Source: Excoecaria cochinchinensis
Taxonomy: Eukaryota > Streptophyta > Magnoliopsida > Malpighiales > Euphorbiaceae
DNA: 64,000 bases
Reading direction: 5' to 3'
NCBI GenBank assembly: GCA_947683425.1
Contig: CANTUQ010000109.1
Span: forward strand, 154,501 to 218,500
Shown: in pieces, positions 36,429-48,376 of the stretch
How the letters are laid out: each line of letters starts with the position of its first letter
Numbering within the stretch: position 1 is the stretch's first letter
Notes under the pieces: model-generated
Told to the model about the DNA's origin: nothing
Databases searched by the model: none
Seen by the model: only the letters and a program-made list of their open reading frames with translations
Position numbers and translations under genes: made by a program

Positions 36429-36876
36429 CACGTGTCACAACCACAGCGTGCCACGTGTCTTCATCCAGTGACGCCACGTGTCTGAAAGCTATTGGTCCAG
36501 CTGGTGCCACGTGGCGGTGTCTCATTGGTCCACGTGTCACGCATGACACGTCAGCATTGCCACGTGGTAGACCTCGGTCTGACACGTGGCGACCCCTGAT
36601 AGGGCCACGTGTCATTGATACCATGTCATCAATAACACATGGCATGACACGTGGCACCGCCTCATTGGTCCACGTGTCACTCCTTGGTTGGGCCACGTGT
36701 CAGTTGTATAACACGTCATCATGACACGTGGCACGACCTCGGTCAGCCACGTGTCATCCGTTAAAATTTCCCACGTGTCCGCCCCACGTTGTGCCACGTG
36801 GTATGGCCTCTGCCATCCACGTGGCGCTCGGCCATTGGGCCACGTGTCAGCAGTGACGCAATACTGCTGACACGTG
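36429..36876. promoter_or_regulatory. Array of 18 CACGTG (G-box/ABRE) motifs with three ERSE-II sites
   Basis: Eighteen CACGTG hexamers lie in 448 bp, roughly one per 25 bp. Every one sits in an ACGTGTC or ACGTGGC context on at least one strand, the ABRE core bound by plant bZIP factors. Three are preceded by ATTGG one base away, making exact ERSE-II matches (ATTGG-N-CCACG) at 36524-36534, 36664-36674 and 36834-36844. The array lies in the leader of the copia element, about 0.38-0.83 kb inside the 5' LTR. Function as an enhancer is inferred; the motifs are seen directly. Confidence 0.8.
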
Positions 36877-37240
36877 GCACGCGCGTGTGGGCCACCGCCC
36901 ACGCGCACGGGCCGAACGAGTTGGAGCGCGTGTGCTCCACGCGCCGCCTTGCCGACCGTTTCTGACTCTCCGGTTCCGGCCGGATGGGGGTTTTCAGGGT
37001 CTGTGAATCCAATGGTGAGGTCAAAAATAAAAAATTCCGACTTCTAGTTAGCCGTTTAGAAAACTCATGTTCGTCCCCTCGGGTTTCGGTGTACACATAC
37101 ACGAAATCGAGCCGAAATATACACGCATATATATTTTTCACACAAAAAATAAATTTTTGTTGTGTTATATGCATCCCAGATCTAATAATTTTACACATAA
37201 AATTTTAGATATTTTTAGCCACATGCCAGGATGCAAAAAC

Positions 37241-37256
37241 GATGGCTCTGATACCA
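37241..37256 (-). promoter_or_regulatory. Primer binding site, tRNA-iMet
   Basis: Minus-strand TGGTATCAGAGCCATC, one base inside the 5' LTR, complementary to the 3' end of initiator tRNA-Met as in most plant copia elements. Confidence 0.92.
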
Positions 37257-37257
37257 A

Positions 37258-37683
37258 TGATGGAAAATTATACATATATAATTAACATGCGGAGGTAACA
37301 TTAAATAAATGTACCTACCTCTTGTAGCGCAGAAACTAGTTGCGGAAGTGTCTACCAAGATCCCGTTTGTTTTTTGTCACTGGTCTGGCTTTTACCCACT
37401 CGGGGTAAGAGCAGGTAGATCACAATCTAAATGCCCCTGAAAATAAGACAAAAAACTGTGAGTGGGAACGAGCAGCCTTGCGGCGTATACGTTTTCTCGT
37501 TACCAAATTATGAGGACCTCACCTCTTTTTATAGAGGTCCTAATGGCTAGAGACCTAACTCTAGTTTAACTCAGACTATTTCTAAGATAATATTTGGTAA
37601 TTTAATTTAGATTAAATAACTCAATTTAATTTGGATAGAAACTCAATACTTTATAGAGTTATGGGCGTATCCCAACTCTATCA
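37258..37683 (-). repeat. 5' LTR of the copia element
   Basis: 426 bp, the partner of 29786-30210, followed outside by the second GTACC copy. In the sense direction it would drive element transcription. Confidence 0.93.
37525..37534 (-). promoter_or_regulatory. LTR TATA box
   Basis: Minus-strand CTATAAAAAG, flanked by GGACCTC and GAGGTCC arms that form an inverted repeat. The other LTR has CTATAAATAG at the same place. Confidence 0.6.
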
Positions 37684-37688
37684 GTACC

Positions 37689-39966
37689 AATTGAAAATAT
37701 TGGTTAATTTAAAATTAATAAGAAGTATGTAGGGATATATCAAACTAAAATTTAGATTCAAATACTAAAAGGGTGCCAAACAGAATGTACAATTTAATTT
37801 CGTATTTTTTGTTAATTAAGGGTTTAATATGTAAACAAATAAAAATTCCGAGTCTCAATATTGCAAAATAAAATTATAGGAGCTTAATAACAAAAGTTCA
37901 AAAAATTGAGGAAGTTGATAATACATTTTGCCATCAATCATTTAATGTACGATAATCTGAAAGTAAGTTGTAGGTCAAGATTCAATAGTAGAGAATTGTA
38001 CACTTTTAATCAATGGCTAAGAATATGGGGACATTTTTATATTTAGGGTGTTTTAAAAAGTTAATTGGAATTTTGAGGTGTTTTAAGTTTTATTTAGGAG
38101 AAAGGGGTAGTTTACCCATTTCCGCGACAAAGATTTGCGGAATTGGGTAAAGTAAATATTTTTTTTTTTATTTTGTTGGGCAGCTTTCCCATGGAATGGA
38201 CGGCAGCTTTTCCATGGGAAAAGCTGCCCCTTTATTTTTTTTTTAAAAAAAATTAATTTTATTTTTTTGTTTAATCTTTTTTAATTTTGGAGGTTTTTTT
38301 AATTGTTTATGTTAATATTTGTTTTATTTTTTTAAAATTTTAGATGAAAAAATCTTAATTTATTTATACAACCAAAATATATTTTTTTACTCAATTTGAT
38401 AAAATGTTAGCCTATTTATTAATACATAAAAATGTTTTCATTTTACTCAATTTAATCAATAAAATAAAAAATTTGTAGATTAATAAAAATTCATTAAAAT
38501 ATAAAATTAATAATATTTCGTGCAATCAAAATAATTTAAAATAAAAATAATACATTCATTATATATTAATAGAATACGACATGATTTTTTATACTTAGTG
38601 TGAATATATATTTTTAAAAATATAGACAATTATTTAGGAATATAAGTAAGGCAGGATTTAATATATTTTTTTAAATCAAGGAGCTGTCTTTTTTTAAAAA
38701 TAAATTTGTAACAGGATTTAATATATACTCTATTTATCTATATGAGAGCCAAATTGAAAATATACTTTTAATTTATTGAAATTGTAACATATATATTACA
38801 TGTGTAATTTTTTAAGTTTGGAAAGTTCCGGACCCCAATCTTCATTTCCCTCCCTTACTTATATATTTAATAAAAACTTTTATTAATCAATGTTTAAGAT
38901 ATGAGGAAGATTGGTGGGAGGGGGAACACATTAGACTAAGTGTGAATGCGCTAATAAAACGGTAGTGGATATGGTGTATGGGTTGTGCGCCCTTAATGCT
39001 TTCTGCATGGCTGTTTCCTTCATCTCTTTTACCAATATTCGTGTGCATGAAGAGACTAATTTTTCAGCCGATATAGCTTATGGCTTCTCCCAAGTTTCCA
39101 CAAACTTTTTCATCATTCTAAGTAAAATTTTTCACATTTTTATTTTGGTATGAGTTTATGAAAGAGAAAAAAGCTCCATTCCAAATATTTAAATATATTA
39201 TATTATCAATAATGGAATTCGAAATCTCTAAATAAGAAAAATAATTTACCTATATCATTCCAAATTGTATCACAAATTTTTTATTTTCTCTCAAACGTGA
39301 TATTATATAATTATGTATGAAGAGTAATTGAATAGTCATTATTGCACCTTTTATTATTACCCATAAAATCAGTAAAATTATACATTTTTCTTATTTTAAA
39401 TTCATTTTATTTAAAAAATAAAAAAAGAAAAAAACCTTTGCTAACATTTTGAACTAATTACCTCTTAAGAGTAACATCCAAGAATAGATTTATTTCACAG
39501 CTAAAACAAATAGTCGTGCACCAATAATTAAGGATTAAAGCAGTTTGTCTTGCTAAACATTTTAACAACATAACCAAGTAATTATATACATAAAAATACC
39601 TGTAATTATCTATTAATACAAAACAGTCCAAACCAATCTGTACTATACTGTTTTGTTACCAAACACAGTTAATTTTCTTTCTCTTATTATGTTTTTTTAT
39701 TTTCCCGGAAAAATCTCTCAACCTGGTCTTAATTAAAAAGACTAATTCAACCACAGGATTAATTAAGACAATAATTATCCTAAAATTCCTCATTATCAGT
39801 CCTCTTAATTTTCTTTTACACCGAAAATCCACTCTGTTCCTTTTCATTTTCTCTCCTCTATACATGTTACTATTTTCTTCTCTTCTCATATTTTCAAAAA
39901 TCCCTCCCTCTGAAAAAACACCAATCACCGCCACCGCCTCTCCTTCTCTTCTCTGCCCGTACAAGG
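37689..39966. other. Intergenic region and upstream region of the calcium-dependent kinase gene
   Basis: AT-rich with poly-T runs and no coding sequence. The last 150 bp before the kinase ATG are CT-rich and likely 5' UTR. No confident TATA box or transcription start could be assigned. Confidence 0.5.
38178..38229. repeat. Short inverted repeat, GGGCAGCTTTCCCATGG arms
   Basis: The left arm GGGCAGCTTTCCCATGG (38178-38194) pairs with CCATGGGAAAAGCTGCCC (38212-38229), one base out. A third copy, GGCAGCTTTTCCATGG, lies between them. The DNA or RNA could form a strong hairpin in an otherwise AT-rich, poly-T flanked setting. It may be a transposon relic. Confidence 0.6.
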
Positions 39967-42900
39967 ATGGGCAGTTGTTGCTCTCGCGGCCAGCCGGGGG
40001 GGACTTCAGCGGAAACCGAAAAGGGAGAATCAGCAGCTAACAATAATAATAATAATAATCCTAATAACAACAAAAGCAACGGCAATAATGGATCTCAAGA
40101 AGCTTCCACGCCGCCACATAAGAATGCTCCCCCTTCGGCTTCACCGGTGTCAGGGAACGGGAAGGCTTCGAAGCCGGCGGCAATAGGGGCGGTGCTAGGG
40201 CGGCCCATGGAGGATGTGAAATCGATATACTCAATAGGAAAAGAACTGGGGAGAGGTCAATTCGGGGTAACGCATTTGTGCACTCATAAAGCAACAGGGG
40301 AGCAATTTGCGTGCAAAACAATAGCGAAGAGGAAGCTAGTGAATAAAGAAGACATCGAAGATGTGAAGAGAGAAGTTCAGATAATGCATCATTTAACAGG
40401 GCAACCGAACATAGTGGAATTGAAAGGAGCTTACGAGGATAAACATTCAGTGCATTTGGTGATGGAATTGTGTGCTGGTGGTGAACTTTTTGATAGAATT
40501 ATAGCTAAAGGGCATTATACAGAAAGAGCAGCTGCTTCTTTGTTGAGGACGATTGTTCAAATTGTTCATACTTGCCATTCCATGGGGGTTATTCATAGAG
40601 ATCTCAAGCCTGAGAATTTCCTTTTGCTTAATAAGGATGAACATTCCCCTCTTAAAGCTACTGATTTTGGTCTCTCTGTTTTCTACAAGCCAGGTTTGTT
40701 AATTATTGCCACTTTTTTTACTTTTACTTAACTAAAATTGGACTAATTAATGAAACTATTTTAGTTAAAACGGTTGACACTAATTAGAATTCAAACTCTC
40801 AAAGATATTACAAAAAAATTATAAATGTATAATTTAAGGGGAATGATTAGGTATGTTTAGCATACCATACACAGTTCACATTTATCCATACTCAAATGAA
40901 ACATAAAAGAAAATTATTTTTTAATCAAACGGTTTGTATTAACTTGTGTACGGTACACGCAACACACCCTGTGAATGTTCTCATTTAAGAACAAAAAGAT
41001 TTGACGCAATTCGATAATTAGGCTTGAGAGTGCATGATAAAATATTGAAAGGTCAAATTATAAACATGGAGAAACTTAAATACGCTACTAATAGCTATAG
41101 CTAAGGGCTAATTTGAAAAGTATAAAAATCTTGGAGGGATTGAAATGAAATTTTACATGGAGTAGAGCGTCATAACAAAAAAGATATGGACCCATCACTC
41201 TGGGTCCCACCATGAATTTTTCTTCTTTTTTATGAGTTAGGTTCTAGTAAACTAAAGAAATTAAAATTTCCATAAAAATTATTTTTACATAAATGACAAT
41301 TTATAATTAATTATTATCGAAATAATTTTTTAAATATTTTTGAGAGCAATTAAAAATTGTATTTTTTTTTTTCAAAATTATTTTTTAAGTTCCTTTTGCA
41401 AATATAATATTAGTGATAACAATAAAAGTGTGTTTTGAAAATAACAGGAGAAGTATTCAAGGACATTGTTGGAAGTGCATATTACATAGCACCAGAAGTG
41501 TTGAAAAGGAGATATGGACCAGAAGCTGACATTTGGAGTATTGGTGTCATGTTATACATACTTCTTTGCGGTGTTCCCCCTTTCTGGGCTGGTAATTCAT
41601 TCATTAATTCTTTTATTTTATTTCATTTTTTTTTTAATTTTTTTACATTTCTAAGAACTAAGAAAATGGAATTGACAGAATCTGAACATGGAATATTCAA
41701 TGCAATTTTACGTGGCCATGTTGATTTCACCAGCGATCCATGGCCTTCAATTTCACCTCAAGCAAAGGATCTTGTTAGGAAAATGCTCAATTCAGACCCT
41801 AAACAGAGGATGACAGCAATCCAAGTTCTAAGTATGTATACTTTTCTACTAGCTTCAAACTATTTTTTATGGACTAATCAATGATTATATATACACCAAA
41901 GTATCATTAAATTGGTTCGAAATGATTCTGATTATGATCGTACAGTGGTCACTTCATTAATTCAAAAAAAAAAAGCTAGCTTATAACAGATTGTATTTAA
42001 ATTTCGTTAGGTCATCCATGGATCAAGGAGGATGGAGAAGCACCTGATACTCCTCTTGACAATCAAGTATTAAGTAGGCTCAAGCAATTCAAAGCAATGA
42101 ACAAGTTCAAGAAAGTTGCTCTAAGGGTACTAATTATTTAATTACTCACTTGATATAATTAAAAAAAACATTCATGGAACGTAATTTACATAAAAATTAT
42201 ATATTATAATAAAATATGCAGGTTATTGCTGGATGTTTATCAGAGGAAGAAATTATGGGATTGAAGGAAATGTTCAAGGGCATTGACTCTGATAATAGTG
42301 GTACTATAACTCTTGAGGAACTGAAACAGGGACTAGCTAAGCAAGGAACAAGATTATCCGAATATGAAGCCAAACAATTGATGGAAGCGGTAACTAAATA
42401 TATATATTTACTTATATCTGTATTTTTAAAAATATACAGTGACCAAATCAATATAACAGACCGAACCAATAAAAGAAATATTGGTTCAGTTCCAATTTTA
42501 TCTTAGCCAACTTTGCTTCGTTCGGTTTTCTGACCAAACAGACCAAATCCTCAAGTGGCTATTGGCTAAAATTTTTTTGCTTAATTTTTTAAATATAAAA
42601 ATTTATATTTAAATTATTTTGAATCAAGGAAATGCCTTTTGTTAAAAAAAAAAAAAAAGAAAGAGAAAAATTGTTTTCTTATCCTCACTTGAAAACACAG
42701 GCTGATGCAGATGGCAATGGAACCATAGATTATGATGAATTTATCACAGCAACAATGCATTTGAACCGAACCGATAGAGAAGAACATCTTTACACAGCCT
42801 TCCAGCATTTTGACAAAGATAACAGCGGGTAAAAATAATAATAATTTTTGAATTATTTAATAAATTAAATCAATTTCCCTACATATAGTTACTCATTTTG

Positions 42901-43477
42901 TGCAATTTATATATGGTTATTTAGGTATATAACAACTGAAGAGCTAGAGCAAGCACTACGTGAATATGGAATGCATGATGGAAGGGACATAAAGGAAATC
43001 ATTTCTGAAGTCGACATTGATAATGTAATCTCCAACACAAAATCAACTTATTTTTATATTTCTTTTTTCGGGACAATACATAAATTATCCCTACTATCAC
43101 TATTTTATACGTTATCCGCTAAACTAATCAAGTGTCACATTACCATCTCGAATTTATTAAAGAGATCATGTTATCCCCTCGTCTGGAAACACGCGGTATT
43201 TCATGAAAGGCACGTGAAAACAAGTTTAGAGAGTTAATATGACATTTGATCAATTTAGAAGGTTATGGCGAAAATTATGTACTAACCCTTCTTCTTTCTT
43301 TGATTCTTTGAAAAACAAGATCTAGGTGTTATTGTATATAATTGGCTCTAGTCTAAACAATTGTAATTCTTGTTATAGGATGGAAGAATCAACTATGATG
43401 AATTTGTCGCAATGATGAGGAAAGGAAATCCAGAACCTAATCCAATTAAGAAAAGGCGTGATACTGTATTTGTTTGA
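39967..43477 (+). CDS. CPK17/34: Calcium-dependent protein kinase, CPK17/CPK34-like
   Basis: Ca2+-activated Ser/Thr kinase. The exons are 39967-40693, 41448-41591, 41679-41831, 42011-42126, 42222-42389, 42701-42828, 42925-43024 and 43379-43477, giving 544 residues with all frames consistent. The N-terminus MGSCCS offers Gly2 for myristoylation and Cys4/Cys5 for palmitoylation, so membrane anchoring is expected. A poly-Asn variable region covers residues 25-41. The kinase has GRGQFG (95-100), Lys117, HRD (210-212), DFG (233-235) and the APE motif in exon 2. After the autoinhibitory junction come four complete EF-hands at 402-413, 438-449, 474-485 and 509-520. Sequence through the kinase and EF-hands closely resembles the Arabidopsis pair CPK17/CPK34, which act in pollen tube growth; expression here is not known. 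The ATG is the first in frame after a CT-rich leader. The gene looks intact. Confidence 0.95.
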
Positions 43478-44277
43478 TTCACAACGGTGGGGAAGATCAA
43501 GAGTTTCAAAAGGCTATAGCAAAATGCACATACTAGAAGCTTAATTGGATCAAAGATTTGAAGATTATTTGCTACTGAAAGGAGAGGAAATGGATGAAAT
43601 TTGTTACTAGAAAAGCAATATATATTGGTGGTGTGTTTCAGGGTAGGGATCAATTTATGGATATCTGGTTGGCTATTTTAGTTCTCTCCATTGTGTTTAG
43701 TGATCATTGCAGAAGAAAAGAGAACTAACTTTAGGAATTCATGGAATTTCTTATTGTGTGTATTGATATTCTTTCTTTCTTTCTTTAGGACTACACATAA
43801 CTAAGGGTTTGCTGACATAAAACTAGTTTCTTTGCTTTATTCAACTTATTTTTAGCTAGGTTGTGAGGAAATGAATTTTAACCTTTGTCAAATTCTTATA
43901 AAAAGAAAGAATGATTTTAAAATTACTTGTTTATATGCCTTTTATTTTGGAACCATCACAAAAATTCTATTGGAAATTGATTGTATCAGAAAACGTCTTG
44001 GTTACAAAGTATAATTTTGTTTTCTTTTTATTCTAAATAGAGAGTGCGTGTAATTTGTAGAACTGAAAGGAAATGCAGCATGGAGTTTTTATTTATGAAT
44101 CATGGAGTTCTCATTTATGAATGAATTGGTAAAGTTACAGTTCTTGCTGATGAATTCAAATTTGGTGCAAAATTTTCAATACATACGAAGCATAAGTTAC
44201 AAAAATCTCTCAATCAATCTCATCAAAGAGTATACATACCGCTGTCTCCGGCTACTAAGAATCAAAAACTGCCGGTT
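43478..44277. other. Shared 3' region of two convergent genes
   Basis: About 800 bp between the stop codon of the kinase gene and that of the RNase P gene. It must hold both 3' UTRs and polyadenylation signals. No other feature was seen. Confidence 0.6.
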
Positions 44278-47200
44278 TCAGAGTGAATGCTGGTTATTAC
44301 TCCCTCTGGTGGCGCACAACCACTGCCTTGGTGTTTTGAGATCATCTTCGGTGGTGGTTGGGACATGCCAATTCCCATTTTCAGACTCCTGCATTGCATC
44401 AACAACAACAATCACTAATAAGATAAATCAGGTTCCATCCTGTGATTATTAGGAGTTAATTCCATTTCAGGCTTCAGAAACGCCTAGATCATCTTTGCAG
44501 TTCACATATAAATAGTTGGTTGACCATCTCACCTGGATCACAATTGAATAAGGTGGAGGCATCTGTAGAGCAAGGCCATTGCTTGACACAGACAGCCGAA
44601 CCTGCAAAATGTTTGACAAACAACGAATTGCTTTTTTCATACAGCATAGTCAAATCTGGTTTATTTAAATATAATTTGCAGCACTAGAGCTTACAATGGA
44701 GTCCAAAGATTTGTTCAAGTTATGTTTATCTAATGAGTTCATACTTGTTCATGCTAATTCACAGGAGAAATATAGTTATTTTTTCATTATGATTGTTTGC
44801 AACTATATTTGCATCTTAATGGATGTGTATCAATTGCAGCTCTATACGTATTACTCGATCACTAGTTTATTCATGTTTGTTGTTCAATCAATAATGATAA
44901 AAATTAATATTCTAAGGTTACTATTAATTAGATTACTATATATCTAACAATGTTAAAATTGCTCCCGAAATATCCAGGACCATTTTAGCCAAGCTCAGAG
45001 AGTAAAAATGTGATGAATATAATACTTCAGATGCTTATATCTGAAAATAAAAATTAGATTTCTACCAGAAACCATATGAGACATATAAATAGGCCCTGCA
45101 AACTATATTAGAAAGAGCAAACAGGTGACACTGCATAAAACGAATGGATCTAGAGTAATTCTCAAATCAGATTAATATTAATGAACGAAAAAGGGAAAGA
45201 AGCTGATGCAAGTGCAATACTCTAGAAGCAGCATCCAGAAAAGGATTTATAAGGAAATTTTCCTATACAAACCTGTAAAAGGACTTTTCTCCAGTCTGAG
45301 ACAACATAAAACATTTTCCATTAAAACAAAAGCAACTACCGAATTCATGTAAAAGAATAAAAATACCTGATGTTTTTCCTTCCATCTTGGAAAAAAGGAA
45401 GTTCCTAGCAACTGAAATATGTGGTCCCTCATCTCATCATTTGTCATCACCAAGCAATTATTACTAACAGCAGCATATAACCAGTACCTATAAATAAACA
45501 ATGAAACATATTTTTTTTTGCGAAAAAAAGCAACAAATTCACAAAAGAACTATAAAGGAGATATGAGACATCTTATTCATAGAATACAATTGCTACACTT
45601 AGTACAAATTTAGAGTCATTCCATAATCACAGTGCAACTTCTGAGTTCTTTAGGATTTACACACCAAAGTTCCAATGCACATTGTATGACCAATAGGAAC
45701 AATTTTCTGGAAGTTCTGTCACCAGCAAGAAATCATTAACGCAAGCATAGGTATCAGTAATGTCAAAACTTAAGAATTAATAGACTAAAAATGATTCTCC
45801 ACCTTCAGTACATTTGTGGGCTTAAGTTTATCTAGGGAATATCAGGAACACTTTTGAAGATCAAGGGCTGTATCCCTTGAGCCAACAACATAACTCCTAA
45901 AATTATGTTCAACTATAACAATTTAGGCTTCCCAGCTACAAAGAAAACTGAAGGATCAAAGCTTTGTTGACCAAAAGAGACCCGATTCAAAATAAGTGTG
46001 ATAATATATCCATATAAAACACACACTCACACACACACATACACAAAAAGAAAAAAAATATATTAAAAAGTGTAAACTTACCAATCATCATTTGAACCAA
46101 CAGGGGTTGCATAAAGTGCACCAGACTTTTTCCAGAAGTCCAAGTACTTCTTGTTTCTGGCATTCTGTGGTGCACCTCGAGTTAAATGCCTTATGCGACT
46201 TTGATGCAAAACAATAAGCGGCAATTTCTTTGTTCGGCTAATTTGACGCAACTTGAAAACCACAGAATTGAGCTAAGCAGAAGAAACCATTAAAAATCCT
46301 TCCTATACATCTGGCTTTTAAGTAACTGAAATATTATGTGTCAAACAATCAACCTTCATCTCTCTTACCTGGTCAAATCTGAAGGCCTTTCGATAGACAA
46401 GGCCGACATTTGCACCATCTATCACTGCATCAAATGGACCATGCTGTTGCAGCCACTCCTGAATGGGTTTCACCTTCTTAGTCAGTAAGAATATTACTTG
46501 CAATCATTTTATGTTAACACTTGCCTGAATCATAAAGAAGTAAAAAGTATTCACTTTTTTTACTAGTGCGGTTAGCAGTAAATAGTAAAATAGTACAAGA
46601 TATGAAAAGTGGCTTTCATGACTTAATGGCTGGATGTCTGTAACATGACCCACCACCTGATGAAATGGAATCTGTTCAACTGTACATGATATGGGCTATT
46701 TCATATGTTTAAGAAAGGAAAATAAACCTATTTATAAACAAGGAACAATGGTGGAGTATGAGAAACTAAGCTGCCCTTCTGCCTCAGTGAAATTGCAAAT
46801 CACAAAGGGGAAGGAGACTGACAGATTTATACCTAAACTTTGACACCACAAACCAGGTACTTAACCACTAAGCGATGACCACAAATACTGGTACATCAAG
46901 CACTCTGACATTTATGCATCAGTTTGTCTTGATTCAATAAGCCAAATTAGAAGGATACGAAGAAAAAGGAAAACTTGAAAGCAACAATATTTGATCAATA
47001 TTAGACAATTTAAAAATCCTTCCACTCTATGCAAGAAGCAAAAACACTACTGTGTGATACTTCTTTGCCAGAGTTGAAGAATGAGAAAACTACCAACATC
47101 GCAAGAACTAAATGATGTATGTCCATTCATGAATACCATATAACAGAGAGAAAGATAACTGTTGCTTTACCTGGAAATGCACAAATTCTGTCTTAACCTC

Positions 47201-48376
47201 TTTCTTGAAAGCCAAGTCGCTTAATGAGGCAGCAAAGTTTTCTGTCTCTTTTGGATCTATATCAATACAAACTAGCTTCTCACTACAGGACTGGCATACA
47301 CCCTTCTCATCAATTTCAGTCCTGACCACTCTCCATGGACCGCTCCCCAGCCACCCTTGCCGGTGCCATCCCCCACCTCCTCTCTCAACCGCTTCCTTGA
47401 CCTTACTTGTGTCCCAGTTCTCCTTCCCCACTTTTGAAGCATCCTCAGACTTGAACCAATCCTCAATAACGCCAAGAGTTGAATCTGTAACTTGCCTGAC
47501 AATAGCTCGCAACCGATGAAGTGTTTCATACACCTTGTCTGGTCTCTTTACCTCAGCACTAACTTTTAAGAGAGCAGAAAGTTCAGGATCTTCAGGCATC
47601 ACCCCTGATTCAGCCATATGTGCATCAACTTCATAAGCTCTATCAGCCCTGCCCTTCTTGCAGAATCCAAACAAGGCAGGTGCATAAGTGCGCAGTTTGG
47701 GTGGGATATCAAAACCTTTCATTTGCTTAACCAAATCAAAAGCCATGTCTGGGTCTTCCATTCCAAGGGCCAGCCTCGCAGCATTTGTAAAAGTAGCTTC
47801 ATTTGGTGCAACTTTATCAATAATCATTTGCTGGAAAATCTCAAAACCTCTTTTGAAATATAAATCAGAGGTCCTCGCAGAAGCCCCATCTCCATTCACT
47901 TCAACAGGTGAGCCAGAAGAACAAACATAGAGCAATACATTGTAATGATGCTGGTTCAGCTGGATACCATTACTTCGTGCCTCATCATATAACCGAAGGG
48001 CTTCTACAACATCTCCCCACTTTGAGCACTGATCTAACTTTACTTGAAGTACTCTCTCTGGTGATTCTCTGAGTGCTTTCTTCTTTGCTCTGTAGGAAGC
48101 GTTGTTTGTAGCCAGTGCAGCAGAATTGTGAACTTGTGGTGTTGCAGACAGAGCAACAGTGCAAAGATTGGCTCTTCTGTCTCTAGGGAAATGGCAGGCT
48201 TGAATGACAGGTTTGGGTAATAAATAAGTCTGGTTATGGGCAAATCGATTACAGAAAGTTTGCCAATTATTCTTAAAAATCAACATTGATGGGATTTTGG
48301 TGAAGTATGAGAAGAAAGGAGATGCCCTATTAAAAGAGGGGGCAAATGAGCTTCCACACAGCATCACTTTTGACAT
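44278..48376 (-). CDS. PRORP1: Protein-only RNase P, organellar type
   Basis: Endonuclease that removes 5' leaders from pre-tRNAs without an RNA subunit. The exons are 48376-47171, 46458-46369, 46272-46082, 45487-45367, 44601-44533 and 44388-44278, giving 595 residues. The first about 80 residues are rich in Ser, Arg and Phe with few acids, as in a mitochondrial/plastid transit peptide. Pentatricopeptide-type helical repeats occupy about 105-300. The zinc site uses Cys361, Cys364, His567 and Cys584. The metallonuclease residues are Asp416, Asp494, Asp495 and Asp513. These match Arabidopsis PRORP1 Cys344/Cys347/His548/Cys565 and Asp399/474/475/493 with a constant offset around each block. AtPRORP1 is 572 residues. 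The transit peptide favours PRORP1 over the nuclear PRORP2/3. The gene appears intact and is convergent with the kinase gene. Confidence 0.95.

Larger units (their letters stand above)
29786..37683 (-). mobile_element. Structurally complete Ty1/copia retrotransposon with decayed genes
   Basis: LTRs at 29786-30210 and 37258-37683 start TGATGG and end TCTATCA. The flanks are GTACC (29781-29785) and GTACC (37684-37688), a perfect 5-bp target duplication. On the minus strand the 5' LTR (right) is followed by TGGTATCAGAGCCATC, complementary to initiator tRNA-Met. A polypurine GAGTGGGAGA precedes the 3' LTR (left). By eye the LTRs differ at about 16 of 425 sites. The gag and pol frames are interrupted many times, so the element probably moved with proteins supplied by relatives. 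Confidence 0.93.

Noticed and set aside
36211..36724. Long overlapping ORFs on both strands (161 and 140 codons)
   Set aside because: They coincide with the CACGTG/CACGCG repeat array. Both strands are open because the repeats lack stops. No domain is recognisable.
37241..37256. Possible tRNA gene at the tRNA-Met-like sequence
   Set aside because: Only the complement of the tRNA 3' end is present. It is a primer binding site beside an LTR, not a cloverleaf.
38965..39153. 62-codon ORF upstream of the CPK gene
   Set aside because: No homology recognised and no coding bias. Probably chance.
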